64,000 bases of DNA from Niameybacter massiliensis (GTDB taxonomy: Bacteria; Bacillota; Clostridia; Lachnospirales; Cellulosilyticaceae), in NCBI RefSeq assembly GCF_001282685.1, contig NZ_LN875035.1, positions 2,918,411 to 2,982,410 on the forward strand. Reading direction: 5' to 3'. Positions 1 through 7,659 of the stretch are shown one piece after another. The notes under the pieces were generated by a model, which did no database searches, was not told where the DNA came from, and saw nothing but the letters and a program-made list of their open reading frames with translations. The translations under genes and the position numbers were made by a program. Position 1 is the stretch's first letter, and each line of letters starts with the position of its first letter.

Positions 1-8
1 CCTCCCCT
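1..8 (-). promoter_or_regulatory. Ribosome binding site of a gene beyond the left edge
   Basis: Read on the minus strand the first eight bases are AGGGGAGG, a strong Shine-Dalgarno sequence. The start codon would lie a few bases outside the window, so a gene runs leftwards, divergent from adhE. Nothing can be said about its product. Confidence 0.6.
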
Positions 9-410
9 TCCTATATACTTTTATTAATTTCTTATAGAGGTTCATTCTATACTTCTTTTCAACCATCTAATTACATTAATTACTTTACAACTTTTTTGTT
101 GCATTCGCAACTTTTGACTTAGTAATAGATATTTCTTTAACAAAAAAAGATATTTAATAAAAAGACTGCTATCTTAATATAGCTGTCCTTTTTATTAGAT
201 ATCTCCTTATATTTTTAGCTATAAAAATATTGTTAAAAATTAAATTTTCATATATTCCTAATATATATTTTAAAATTATTTAATAAAAATAGTTTATTTA
301 TTATTTCTGCCAATCTATTTCTCAAGATTTTTTTGTCATATAAGCTATTTTTTTATAACATATGTTTATTTTTTTATGCAATTAATGCATTTTTCTTTGA
401 CACTTACCAC
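9..410. other. AT-rich divergent intergenic region with one orphan hairpin
   Basis: This stretch holds no convincing reading frame. It is very AT-rich and separates the off-window minus-strand gene from adhE. At 159-193 a terminator-like hairpin is seen (AAAAAG and GCTAT paired with ATAGC and CTTTTT, with a small internal bulge), with T or A runs on both sides. A half Rex-like word TTGTTAA occurs near 230 without a good partner. Confidence 0.5.
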
Positions 411-428
411 TTGTTAAATAATTGACAA
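411..428. promoter_or_regulatory. Candidate Rex operator
   Basis: The sequence is TTGTTAAATAATTGACAA. It matches the Rex consensus of Firmicutes (TTGTTAA, four free bases, TTAACAA) at 13 of 14 fixed positions. It overlaps the -35 box of the adhE promoter, so bound Rex would block RNA polymerase. Rex control of adhE by the NADH/NAD+ ratio is established in other Firmicutes; here it is inferred from the site. Confidence 0.8.
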
Positions 429-450
429 TTTTAAACTCCAGTAGTATTAT
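422..450 (+). promoter_or_regulatory. adhE promoter
   Basis: A perfect -35 box TTGACA (422-427) is followed after 17 bases by TATTAT (445-450). The predicted start near 457 gives a leader of about 100 bases before the adhE ribosome site. Confidence 0.75.
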
Positions 451-556
451 TACAATGTATTCAAAATAAATATTAATTTTATATATTTATATGTAAATTA
501 ATAGTATATATAACAAATACGATATCTAATTATTGTTTATAAGGGAGGCTGTTATT

Positions 557-3172
557 ATGGCTACAGAAAAAAAAGCACCTGTTGAAGCTCCTGTTGTGGA
601 TGCTCAAGCTATGGTTAATGAATTAGTTGAAAAAGCAGATAAAGCACTTGAAGAGTACATGAAACTCGATCAAGAACAAATTGATAAAATCACTCAAGCT
701 ATGGCCCTTGCTGGTCTTTCAGCTCAAATGAAGCTTGCTAGAATGGCTGTTGAAGAAACAGGACGTGGCGTTTTTGAAGATAAAGTTACAAAAAATATCT
801 TTGCTACAGAATATATTTATCACAGTATTAAACATGACAAAACTGTTGGCTTAATCGAAGATAATGAAGATGAAGGTTATATGGAAATCGCTGAACCAGT
901 TGGTATTGTTTGCGGTGTTACACCTACTACTAACCCAACTTCAACTGCTATGTTTAAAGCAATTATCTGTGCAAAAACACGTAATCCTATCATCTTTGGT
1001 TTCCATCCATCTGCACAAAACTGCTCACGTGAAGCTGCTAAAATCGTAAGAGATGCTGCTGTTGCTGCTGGCGCTCCTGAAAACTGTGTTCAATGGATTG
1101 AATATCCATCAATTGATGCTACTACAGCTCTTATGAACCATCCAAAAGTTGCGATGATTCTTGCTACTGGTGGTTCTGCAATGGTTCGTTCTGCATACTC
1201 AGCTGGTAAACCAGCACTTGGTGTAGGCCCTGGTAACGTACCTGCTTTCATTGAAAAAACAGCTAACTTAGAACAATCTCTTACAGACCTTATGCTTTCA
1301 AAAGCATTTGATAACGGTATGATTTGTGCTTCTGAACAAGCTGCTATCATTGAAGCACCTGTTTATGATAAAGCAGTTGCTTTCATGAAAAAATTTGGTT
1401 GCTACTTTGCAACTAAAGAAGAAATTAAAAAACTTGAACCAATTGTTATCAACCCACAAAAACAAATGGTTAATCCAGATATCGTAGGTAAATATCCATA
1501 TGAAATTGCTGCTCTTGCAGGTATTACTATTCCAAAAGAAACAAAAGTACTTTGCTGTGAAATTGATGGCGTTGGCGAAGAATATCCTCTTTCAAGAGAA
1601 AAACTTTCTCCAGTACTTGCTGTTGTAAAAGCTAAAGATGCTGAAGATGGTATCAAAAAAGCTGAAACAATGGTTGAACTTGGTGGACTTGGTCATACAG
1701 CTGTTATCCACTCTACTGATGAAGCGCTTATTGAAGAATACGGTGAAAGACTTAAAGCTTGTCGTATCATTGTAAACTCTCCTTCTGCTTTTGGTGGTAT
1801 TGGTGATGTTTATAACTCAATGATGCCTTCATTAACTCTTGGTTGTGGTTCTTACGGACGTAACTCTACTTCTTCAAACGTTACAGCAATGAACTTAATT
1901 AATAAGAAAAGGGTGGCAAAGAGACGCGTGAATATGCAATGGTTTAAAATTCCAGAAAAAATCTATTTTGAAGCTGGCTCAGTTCAATACTTAGCAAAAA
2001 TGCCAAATATCTCTCGTGCATTAATCGTAGCTGACCCAATGATGGTTAAACTTGGTTATGTTGATCGTGTAACATACCAATTAAATAAAAATCCTAATAA
2101 GCTTTCTATTGAAATCTTCAGCGAAGTTGAGCCAGATCCAGACCTTGAAACAGTAAGAAAAGGTGCTGAAGTTATGCGTTCATTCCAACCAGACGTTATC
2201 ATCGCTCTTGGTGGTGGTTCTGCAATGGATGCTGGTAAAGCTATGTGGCTATTCTACGAACACCCAGAAGCTGACTTCGTTGGTATGGCACAAAAATTCT
2301 TAGATATTAGAAAACGTGTTTACAAATTCCCACACATGGGTAAAAATGCTAAATTTGTAGCTATTCCAACAACATCTGGTACTGGTTCAGAAGTAACATC
2401 ATTCGCTGTTATTTCAGATAAATCTAAGAATATGAAATACCCTCTTGCTGACTACGAATTAACACCAGATGTAGCTATTATCGATCCTGAATTTGTAATG
2501 AGTGTACCTGCTAGTCCTACTGCAGATACAGGTCTTGATGTATTAACACATGCTATTGAAGCATATGTATCTGTACTTGCTTCTGATTTCACAGACGCTC
2601 TTGCAATGAAAGCTATTCAACTTGTATTTGAATATTTACCACGCTCATACAAAAATGGTGCTAAAGACCCTGAAGCAAGAGAAAAAATGCACAATGCATC
2701 ATGTATTGCAGGTATGGCCTTTACTAATGCCTTCTTAGGTATTAACCACTCACTTGCTCATAAACTTGGTGGTGAATTCCACATTGCTCATGGTCGTGCA
2801 AACGCTATCCTTCTTCCACATGTTATCGCATACAACGGTGAAACAAATCCAACTAAGTTTATGGCATTCCCTAAATATGGTAAATTCACTGCTCCTGAAA
2901 GATATGCTGATATCGCTAGAATGTTAGGACTTCCTGCTTCTACTCCTGAAGAAGGTGTTAAATCTCTTGTTCAAGCTGTTCGTAACTTAATGAAAGAACT
3001 TAATGTTCCATTTACATTAAAAGAAATGGGTATTGATGAAAAAGTATATCTTGAAGCAATCAAAGACCTTTCATATAAAGCATTCGAAGACCAATGTACA
3101 ACAGCTAATCCAAGACTTCCAAAAGTTCCTGAATTAGAAGACCTTTACAAAAAAGCTTACTACGGTAAATAA
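557..3172 (+). CDS. adhE: Bifunctional acetaldehyde-CoA/alcohol dehydrogenase AdhE
   Basis: This 871-residue enzyme reduces acetyl-CoA to acetaldehyde and then ethanol, regenerating NAD+ in fermentation. The N-terminal aldehyde dehydrogenase half (about 1-450) has the catalytic Cys257 in NGMICASEQ. The C-terminal iron-dependent alcohol dehydrogenase half (about 460-871) has [12 protein letters not shown] for NAD and metal-ligand motifs [14 protein letters not shown] and [10 protein letters not shown] with HIAHGRANA. Length is normal for AdhE. The ATG at 557 is chosen because GGGAGG lies 8 bases upstream; an in-frame TTG at 533 has no ribosome site. The gene is monocistronic, with a Rex-type promoter and a strong terminator. 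Codon use is even and biased, as in a highly expressed gene. Confidence 0.97.
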   Translation: MATEKKAPVEAPVVDAQAMVNELVEKADKALEEYMKLDQEQIDKITQAMALAGLSAQMKLARMAVEETGRGVFEDKVTKNIFATEYIYHSIKHDKTVGLIEDNEDEGYMEIAEPVGIVCGVTPTTNPTSTAMFKAIICAKTRNPIIFGFHPSAQNCSREAAKIVRDAAVAAGAPENCVQWIEYPSIDATTALMNHPKVAMILATGGSAMVRSAYSAGKPALGVGPGNVPAFIEKTANLEQSLTDLMLSKAFDNGMICASEQAAIIEAPVYDKAVAFMKKFGCYFATKEEIKKLEPIVINPQKQMVNPDIVGKYPYEIAALAGITIPKETKVLCCEIDGVGEEYPLSREKLSPVLAVVKAKDAEDGIKKAETMVELGGLGHTAVIHSTDEALIEEYGERLKACRIIVNSPSAFGGIGDVYNSMMPSLTLGCGSYGRNSTSSNVTAMNLINKKRVAKRRVNMQWFKIPEKIYFEAGSVQYLAKMPNISRALIVADPMMVKLGYVDRVTYQLNKNPNKLSIEIFSEVEPDPDLETVRKGAEVMRSFQPDVIIALGGGSAMDAGKAMWLFYEHPEADFVGMAQKFLDIRKRVYKFPHMGKNAKFVAIPTTSGTGSEVTSFAVISDKSKNMKYPLADYELTPDVAIIDPEFVMSVPASPTADTGLDVLTHAIEAYVSVLASDFTDALAMKAIQLVFEYLPRSYKNGAKDPEAREKMHNASCIAGMAFTNAFLGINHSLAHKLGGEFHIAHGRANAILLPHVIAYNGETNPTKFMAFPKYGKFTAPERYADIARMLGLPASTPEEGVKSLVQAVRNLMKELNVPFTLKEMGIDEKVYLEAIKDLSYKAFEDQCTTANPRLPKVPELEDLYKKAYYGK

Positions 3173-3220
3173 AACATTAAGAAGAGGTAGCCCATATGGA
3201 CTACCTCTTCTTAATGTTTT
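3171..3220. terminator. Bidirectional terminator between adhE and agrB
   Basis: A perfect 20-bp stem (3171-3190 with 3201-3220) with a 10-base loop is flanked by T-rich sequence on one side and A-rich on the other. It can stop adhE from the left and agrB from the right. Confidence 0.9.
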
Positions 3221-3245
3221 TCATAGCTTTAACCTTTTTATATCT

Positions 3246-3833
3246 TTAATCAGTTTGTCTTACTCCTATGTAGTTCTTGATTTGTCCTAGGGTTACCATA
3301 ACCCCTACACTAATAATAACTACTTTTAAAGTTATAACTATTTCTTGATTGCCTAGAATACTAAACATTATCATCATTACTAGTAACAAAGATAAAATAA
3401 TTAATGCTATTTTTTTAAATACTCGTTTTTCATTCAAGCTTAATGGCTTATTAGTATCTTGTACTGGTACTAATGTTACTATTATGCCTAATGCTATGCA
3501 CAATAGTAAATTCCCTATTCCTTGACTCTTGCCTAGTAGATCTATTCCCATAAAACATACTATAAGCATTCCAACCGAAAACAAATAGCACCTTATCCTT
3601 GTCTTTGCGTGATATCCCCCTGCATATGACCTTAATGGAATATATGCCATCATAAAAATAAGACTTGCTAATAGTTTATTAAAGAACATACCCAGAACCA
3701 GTGTTGTACATATATTAATACCTATTAATATTACTTGTTCAATCCCATAGATATAAATGGGTTTATCCTCAGGTACAATAACTTTATTTTCTATTAGATA
3801 ATCCGCCATTTGTTGACTTATTGCTGATAACAT
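3246..3833 (-). CDS. agrB: AgrB-type peptide-processing membrane protease
   Basis: AgrB is an integral membrane cysteine endopeptidase that cleaves the AgrD precursor and forms its thiolactone ring. This 195-residue protein has several hydrophobic segments and the family core RSYAGGYHAKT. His75 and Cys82 are seven residues apart, the same spacing as the catalytic His77/Cys84 of S. aureus AgrB. Its ATG overlaps the agrD stop (TAATG), and no separate ribosome site is visible, so translation is probably coupled to agrD. It is the last gene of the agrD-agrB transcript, which ends at the shared adhE terminator. Confidence 0.93.
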   Translation of the reverse strand: MLSAISQQMADYLIENKVIVPEDKPIYIYGIEQVILIGINICTTLVLGMFFNKLLASLIFMMAYIPLRSYAGGYHAKTRIRCYLFSVGMLIVCFMGIDLLGKSQGIGNLLLCIALGIIVTLVPVQDTNKPLSLNEKRVFKKIALIILSLLLVMMIMFSILGNQEIVITLKVVIISVGVMVTLGQIKNYIGVRQTD

Positions 3834-3976
3834 TAAAATTTACTCAACTTTTTAGCTTCATCTGGAAGTTCTGGTTGGTGTACAAGAAAAACACAAGCAC
3901 TATTTGAATTAAATGCAGTGATTACTAGTGCAAGGCTTGCTACAATTCCACTTAATTTTAATAACATATTTTTCAT
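3833..3976 (-). CDS. agrD: AgrD-type cyclic autoinducing peptide precursor
   Basis: This 47-codon gene was found by reading the gap between agrC and agrB. It has an amphipathic N-terminal part (MKNMLLKLSGIVASLALVI), then NSACVFLV, then an acidic/proline tail HQPELPDEAKKLSKF. This is the AgrD layout. By alignment with S. aureus AgrD-I (ring CDFIM followed by DEPEVP) the predicted ring is Cys28-Val-Phe-Leu-Val32 with cleavage before His33. Ring size and the N-terminal tail of the mature signal are inferred. GGAGGAG lies about 8 bases before the ATG. It has its own promoter (4012-4041). Confidence 0.92.
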   Translation of the reverse strand: MKNMLLKLSGIVASLALVITAFNSNSACVFLVHQPELPDEAKKLSKF

Positions 3977-4011
3977 CTGGCTCTCCTCCTTCAGCTATAT
4001 TTACACTAGTA

Positions 4012-4041
4012 ATTATACTACTTTTTCACAATATTTGTCTA
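4012..4041 (-). promoter_or_regulatory. agrDB promoter
   Basis: On the minus strand TAGACA (4036-4041), an 18-base spacer and a perfect TATAAT (4012-4017) are seen about 35 bases before the agrD start. This splits the locus into agrAC and agrDB transcripts. I could not find convincing LytTR-type repeats upstream of it. Confidence 0.65.
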
Positions 4042-4082
4042 TTTATGTAATAAATTATAATATTATTTTTAATCTCTTATTT

Positions 4083-5357
4083 TCAATCAATATACATTAA
4101 TGCTAGAGCAGAAAAAACATTTTCTGCATACTCTATTTCTAAGGAACCATCATACTTTTCCAATGTACGTTTAATGCTTTCTAATCCTATACCATGATTT
4201 TCTTTATCTTGATGGGTTGTCAGTATAGACTCTCCGTCTTTTTCTATCACACCATTAAAAGTATTTTCAACTTTTATAATCAGTACTCCTTTTGTATACT
4301 TTATCTTGACATGAATATATTTATGTTCCTCTATTTTATTTACTGCATTGATAGCATTATCCAATAGGTTTCCTAAAATAACAGACATGTCAAAGGAAGA
4401 TAACTCTAGTTCAAAAGGAATATATAGTTCAGCAATTACTTTTATATTCTCTTCTACTGCTTGTTGTAATTTAAAATTTAAAATACTATCTATTGCAATA
4501 TTACCTGACTGAGCATATTCTTGTTGTAACTCACAAACATCCATTATCTCACTAATATGTTTGATTGCATTGTCTTTCTCATCTCGTTCAACTAAGGCAA
4601 GTAACATATATAAATGATTTTTTAAATCATGCTTTATTGTTCTTGTTGTTTTTACTGAAGATTTCATCATATTAAATTGTTTTTCATAATACATATTTTG
4701 TTGAGCAATCCACTTTTTCTCAGCTTCTTCACTATACATTTTTGAAATAACATCATATAAATAAAATGTTCCAAAGTTCATCAATAATAATAATGCAATT
4801 ATAATACACATAACAACATTTGAAATAACATATGTTTTGAAAAGTACTAGAATAATATATAGTGACGCCACTGGCATAAGCAATAAACAAACCCAGTATG
4901 ATATTTGTACCTTTTCACCATCTTTAATCCTTTTAAATTTGCTTAAGCACGTAATTATACTGTAGTTTGCAAGTGCTAACACTACTAGTGTATAAGATAA
5001 GGAATAATCATTTTGAGCCATAATATCAAACTTTATACCCGAAAGCATAGTAATAACGATAATTTCTATACACATTGAAATTAAATAAATAAAGGCAACT
5101 GCTATCGTTCGTTTTTTTAAAGGTGCTTTGTAGTTTAAGGTCAAACAAAAATAGGCAATTATATTCGTCATTAACATGATAATGGGTATCTTAACAACCA
5201 AATACATAAATGAACTACATAAAAAATATAAAATATAAGATAACTGCTCTATCCTTTTATTGCAATCTTTATTATAAAAAAAGATCATCATAAACTTATA
5301 CAATGTATAAGTTCCTAAAATATTAGTACATAAATATACTCCCTCATATAATGTCAT
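4083..5357 (-). CDS. agrC: AgrC-type sensor histidine kinase
   Basis: This 424-residue protein has about six N-terminal membrane segments (roughly 10-200) that would sense the peptide signal. A cytoplasmic GHKL kinase follows: H-box IKHDLKNHLY with His243, N-box LLDNAINAV and G-box HGIGLESIKR near the C-terminus. This matches the AgrC family, which lacks a periplasmic loop domain. The gene starts three bases after the agrA stop, with AAGGA upstream, so the two form an operon. About 106 bases separate it from agrD, where a new promoter lies. Confidence 0.9.
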   Translation of the reverse strand: MTLYEGVYLCTNILGTYTLYKFMMIFFYNKDCNKRIEQLSYILYFLCSSFMYLVVKIPIIMLMTNIIAYFCLTLNYKAPLKKRTIAVAFIYLISMCIEIIVITMLSGIKFDIMAQNDYSLSYTLVVLALANYSIITCLSKFKRIKDGEKVQISYWVCLLLMPVASLYIILVLFKTYVISNVVMCIIIALLLLMNFGTFYLYDVISKMYSEEAEKKWIAQQNMYYEKQFNMMKSSVKTTRTIKHDLKNHLYMLLALVERDEKDNAIKHISEIMDVCELQQEYAQSGNIAIDSILNFKLQQAVEENIKVIAELYIPFELELSSFDMSVILGNLLDNAINAVNKIEEHKYIHVKIKYTKGVLIIKVENTFNGVIEKDGESILTTHQDKENHGIGLESIKRTLEKYDGSLEIEYAENVFSALALMYID

Positions 5358-5360
5358 AAT

Positions 5361-6077
5361 CTAATTATCCTTTTCTAAACTTAATTGGATTTGTCTTATT
5401 TCTTTCCTTCTAGACTGTCCTATAGGCAATAAATCATTATTTGTCATAATGACTGCATCATATTTAAATCGACTTATATGTACGTAATTAACTACATAAG
5501 ATCTATGTATTTGAAGAAATTGGTACTGTCCTACTCTCTTTAAAACATTTTCTATAGAATCATAAAAGGTTTCTTCACCTTTTATATGTACCATACGTAT
5601 TTCTCGATTTAGGCTTTCAAAATATAGAATATCTTTGATAGGTATACTATATTTTTCAAACCCTTTTTTATATGTAAAAGATCCTCTTCTTTTATCTGCT
5701 AATCTTATAGCTAACTTCACATCTTCAATTACCTTGTCAGCTACTAGTGGTTTGGGTAAAAAATGCATTGGCTGTACATCAAATAATTCTCTGTCATAAT
5801 GATTTTTTGCTGAGATATAAACAATCTTTGTCTCATAATCATCCATAATCTCTCTTATAATTCTTCCAACTTGAATGCCATTAAGTTTTTTCATTTCAAT
5901 ATCTAGGAATATTAAATCAAAACTATTCTCTTTTTCTAGATACTTACATAAAGATTCTCCATTATAAAAAATCTCTACCTCTATCTTCATAGTAATAGTT
6001 TCTTGAAAATTTAAAATAAGCTGCTCTATATCGGCACATATTAATCGGTCATCATCACATACTGCTATTTTAAACAT
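5361..6077 (-). CDS. agrA: AgrA-type LytTR response regulator
   Basis: The N-terminal receiver domain (about 1-120) has the acidic pair Asp8/Asp9, phospho-acceptor Asp59 in LIFLDIEM and Lys109 in LPKP. The C-terminal LytTR DNA-binding domain (about 135-235) contains YFESLNREIRMVHI and LQIHRSYVVNYVHI. The 238-residue length is normal for AgrA. The product should be phosphorylated by the AgrC encoded just downstream and activate the peptide operon. The gene order agrA-agrC-agrD-agrB is the reverse of the staphylococcal order. Confidence 0.92.
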   Translation of the reverse strand: MFKIAVCDDDRLICADIEQLILNFQETITMKIEVEIFYNGESLCKYLEKENSFDLIFLDIEMKKLNGIQVGRIIREIMDDYETKIVYISAKNHYDRELFDVQPMHFLPKPLVADKVIEDVKLAIRLADKRRGSFTYKKGFEKYSIPIKDILYFESLNREIRMVHIKGEETFYDSIENVLKRVGQYQFLQIHRSYVVNYVHISRFKYDAVIMTNNDLLPIGQSRRKEIRQIQLSLEKDN

Positions 6078-6120
6078 AAATATTTTTTTCTCCCTCTGAT
6101 ATCATTATTCACTGAAATAT

Positions 6121-6166
6121 ATTATACATTATGTAGGCAAAAATAAAATAAAGATTTATTTTATTT
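6121..6166 (-). promoter_or_regulatory. agrA promoter region with a 12-bp palindrome
   Basis: A minus-strand TATAAT (6121-6126) lies 44 bases before agrA, with no good -35 box. At 6141-6166 a perfect inverted repeat is found: AAATAAAATAAA, two bases, TTTATTTTATTT. It sits over the -35 region and could be an operator or an intrinsic AT-rich element. Confidence 0.45.
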
Positions 6167-6247
6167 ATTCCGTATGCAATTATTATTCTTGCTCATACTA
6201 ATAACGTGCAAATTATTTTTACTATAATCCTAGGGAGGTATTTCAAA

Positions 6248-6400
6248 ATGGGAAAAAAACCAAAAACTCCAACCTGCAATGCATGGGTTAGTAATACAAG
6301 TGATGAAAGCGTGAAATATTTTCATGATAAAGCGAAGAAATCTGCTGGTGATAACCAATGGACTTCTACTTGTGTAACAAAAGGATTATTAAACAAATAA
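6248..6400 (+). CDS. Orphan 50-residue peptide with two cysteines
   Basis: I do not recognise this gene. The 50-residue product starts MGKKPKTPTCNAWVSNT, is lysine-rich and soluble, has no signal peptide or membrane segment, and carries Cys10 and Cys42. The ATG at 6248 has GGGAGG nine bases upstream, and a strong terminator follows at once. It is therefore a real transcription unit rather than chance. It is divergent from agrA across 170 bases, so it could be an agr target, but nothing proves that. Confidence 0.7.
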   Translation: MGKKPKTPTCNAWVSNTSDESVKYFHDKAKKSAGDNQWTSTCVTKGLLNK

Positions 6401-6410
6401 TAGTACATCA

Positions 6411-6446
6411 AAAAGGGTGTTGCATAAGATTATGCAATACCCTTTT
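6411..6446. terminator. Bidirectional terminator
   Basis: AAAAGGGT and TTGCATAA pair with TTATGCAA and ACCCTTTT around a tight loop. A and T runs on both sides serve the 50-residue peptide gene (plus) and the MacB-like gene (minus), whose stop codon lies in the hairpin. Confidence 0.88.
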
Positions 6447-7659
6447 ATTCTTCTAAAATAGTTCTCCATTTATTTATTAAAGCATGTATACCTAAAAGTA
6501 GAGGAATACTACACCAAAAGGCTGGTATAATCAACACACTACCCTCTATTATATAAATACTTATAATGCTTATAAAGCTTATGATTATTGACATCAGTAT
6601 ACATCCAAAATACTCACTTGTTTCTTCAAATACTGCCTTTTTAATAATCATTATACACCCTAGTAAACTCACAATAAAGCTACTCATGAGTACAACATAC
6701 ACCTCTTGATACCACCCATCTGCTATAGAAGTTGGTAGCATTTTTAGCATCTGCTCATTGGCTCTAAACTTCTCTAACAAGCTGGACCAAAATGCAAAGT
6801 CTGACCACCTATTGGGTATAATGTAAGAAGGTAATTGTATCGAAAGCTGTAATACCTCACCCGTAACCCAAGTTATACCTATAGCTATTATAGAAAGAAC
6901 AATTGCAGATATCCAATATCTATGGGTTCTATAAATATAGAAATACAGCTTAAGCATTCCATACACACCTAATAGACAGCCAGGTATAAGCGCTAGATAA
7001 CTTAACAAAATACTTTTTAAGGATAAATTGTTGTATATTCCCTTTGGTAAATTATATTTGAACTGCAAAGTATTAAGTGTTTCCTCAACATTGTCATTAT
7101 CTATAAACTCAATTCGAGCTACATTAAATTTAGCTTCTTCATTAGTTGTATCAGATTGGACAATAATACTTTTTGATTTGTCTTTTAATATACCTCTTAT
7201 AGTATAGTCTTTATCTTGAAGTGTAATCTGCTTCCCTACTACATCTGTATTTCCCCATAATTCATAAGCTACTTGCTCTGTAATAATGGCTCCTTCTAAA
7301 TCATTTTCATAGAGTCCATTTCCTATTAATTCTTTGGTTTCAAATAATAATCTCGTATTACCATAAACCTTAAGTTGATTTCCTTCAATACTCCTCCCAA
7401 GATCTTGATTCTTCATGGTTTGTTGCGTTTCCTGATTCCAAGCTACTAGACCACTAATAATTCTATCTTTACTTTCTAGCTGGTCTTTTAATACACTTTC
7501 TAGTTGATCTCCTGTTAATCCTTCTTTCTCATAGTGTAACTGCACCACATGATCTAAGGCTTGTATTTTCTGTGCATTGACTAAGCATATACCCCACGCA
7601 AATAAGGTAACTGCTAGAATACTTATATAAATGAGCACATGCTTAGTACACTTTATCAT
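6445..7659 (-). CDS. MacB-like multi-spanning membrane protein
   Basis: This 404-residue protein has one N-terminal membrane segment (about 7-27), an extracytoplasmic domain (about 30-215) and about five C-terminal membrane segments. The extracytoplasmic part contains GAIITEQVAYELWG, then VVGKQITLQDKDYTIRGILKD, a pattern typical of MacB periplasmic-core domains of FtsX-like ABC exporters. The C-terminal part is longer than the usual three segments. It overlaps the HlyD gene by four bases (ATGA) and is the last gene of the operon. No ATPase partner is encoded nearby. FtsX-like exporter permease is the best guess; a signalling or lipoprotein-release role is also possible. Confidence 0.65.
   Translation of the reverse strand: MIKCTKHVLIYISILAVTLFAWGICLVNAQKIQALDHVVQLHYEKEGLTGDQLESVLKDQLESKDRIISGLVAWNQETQQTMKNQDLGRSIEGNQLKVYGNTRLLFETKELIGNGLYENDLEGAIITEQVAYELWGNTDVVGKQITLQDKDYTIRGILKDKSKSIIVQSDTTNEEAKFNVARIEFIDNDNVEETLNTLQFKYNLPKGIYNNLSLKSILLSYLALIPGCLLGVYGMLKLYFYIYRTHRYWISAIVLSIIAIGITWVTGEVLQLSIQLPSYIIPNRWSDFAFWSSLLEKFRANEQMLKMLPTSIADGWYQEVYVVLMSSFIVSLLGCIMIIKKAVFEETSEYFGCILMSIIISFISIISIYIIEGSVLIIPAFWCSIPLLLGIHALINKWRTILEE

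Noticed and set aside
228-246. Second Rex site upstream of adhE
   Set aside because: Only the left half TTGTTAA fits. The right half does not match at the required spacing.
1090-1656. Open frames antisense to adhE
   Set aside because: They arise from the biased codon use of adhE and have no start signals.
6223-6228. TATAAT as the promoter of the 50-residue peptide gene
   Set aside because: Transcription would begin inside the ribosome site, and no -35 box has the right spacing.
6206-6247. GTG at 6206 as start of the 50-residue peptide
   Set aside because: No ribosome site lies before it, whereas GGGAGG lies nine bases before the ATG at 6248.
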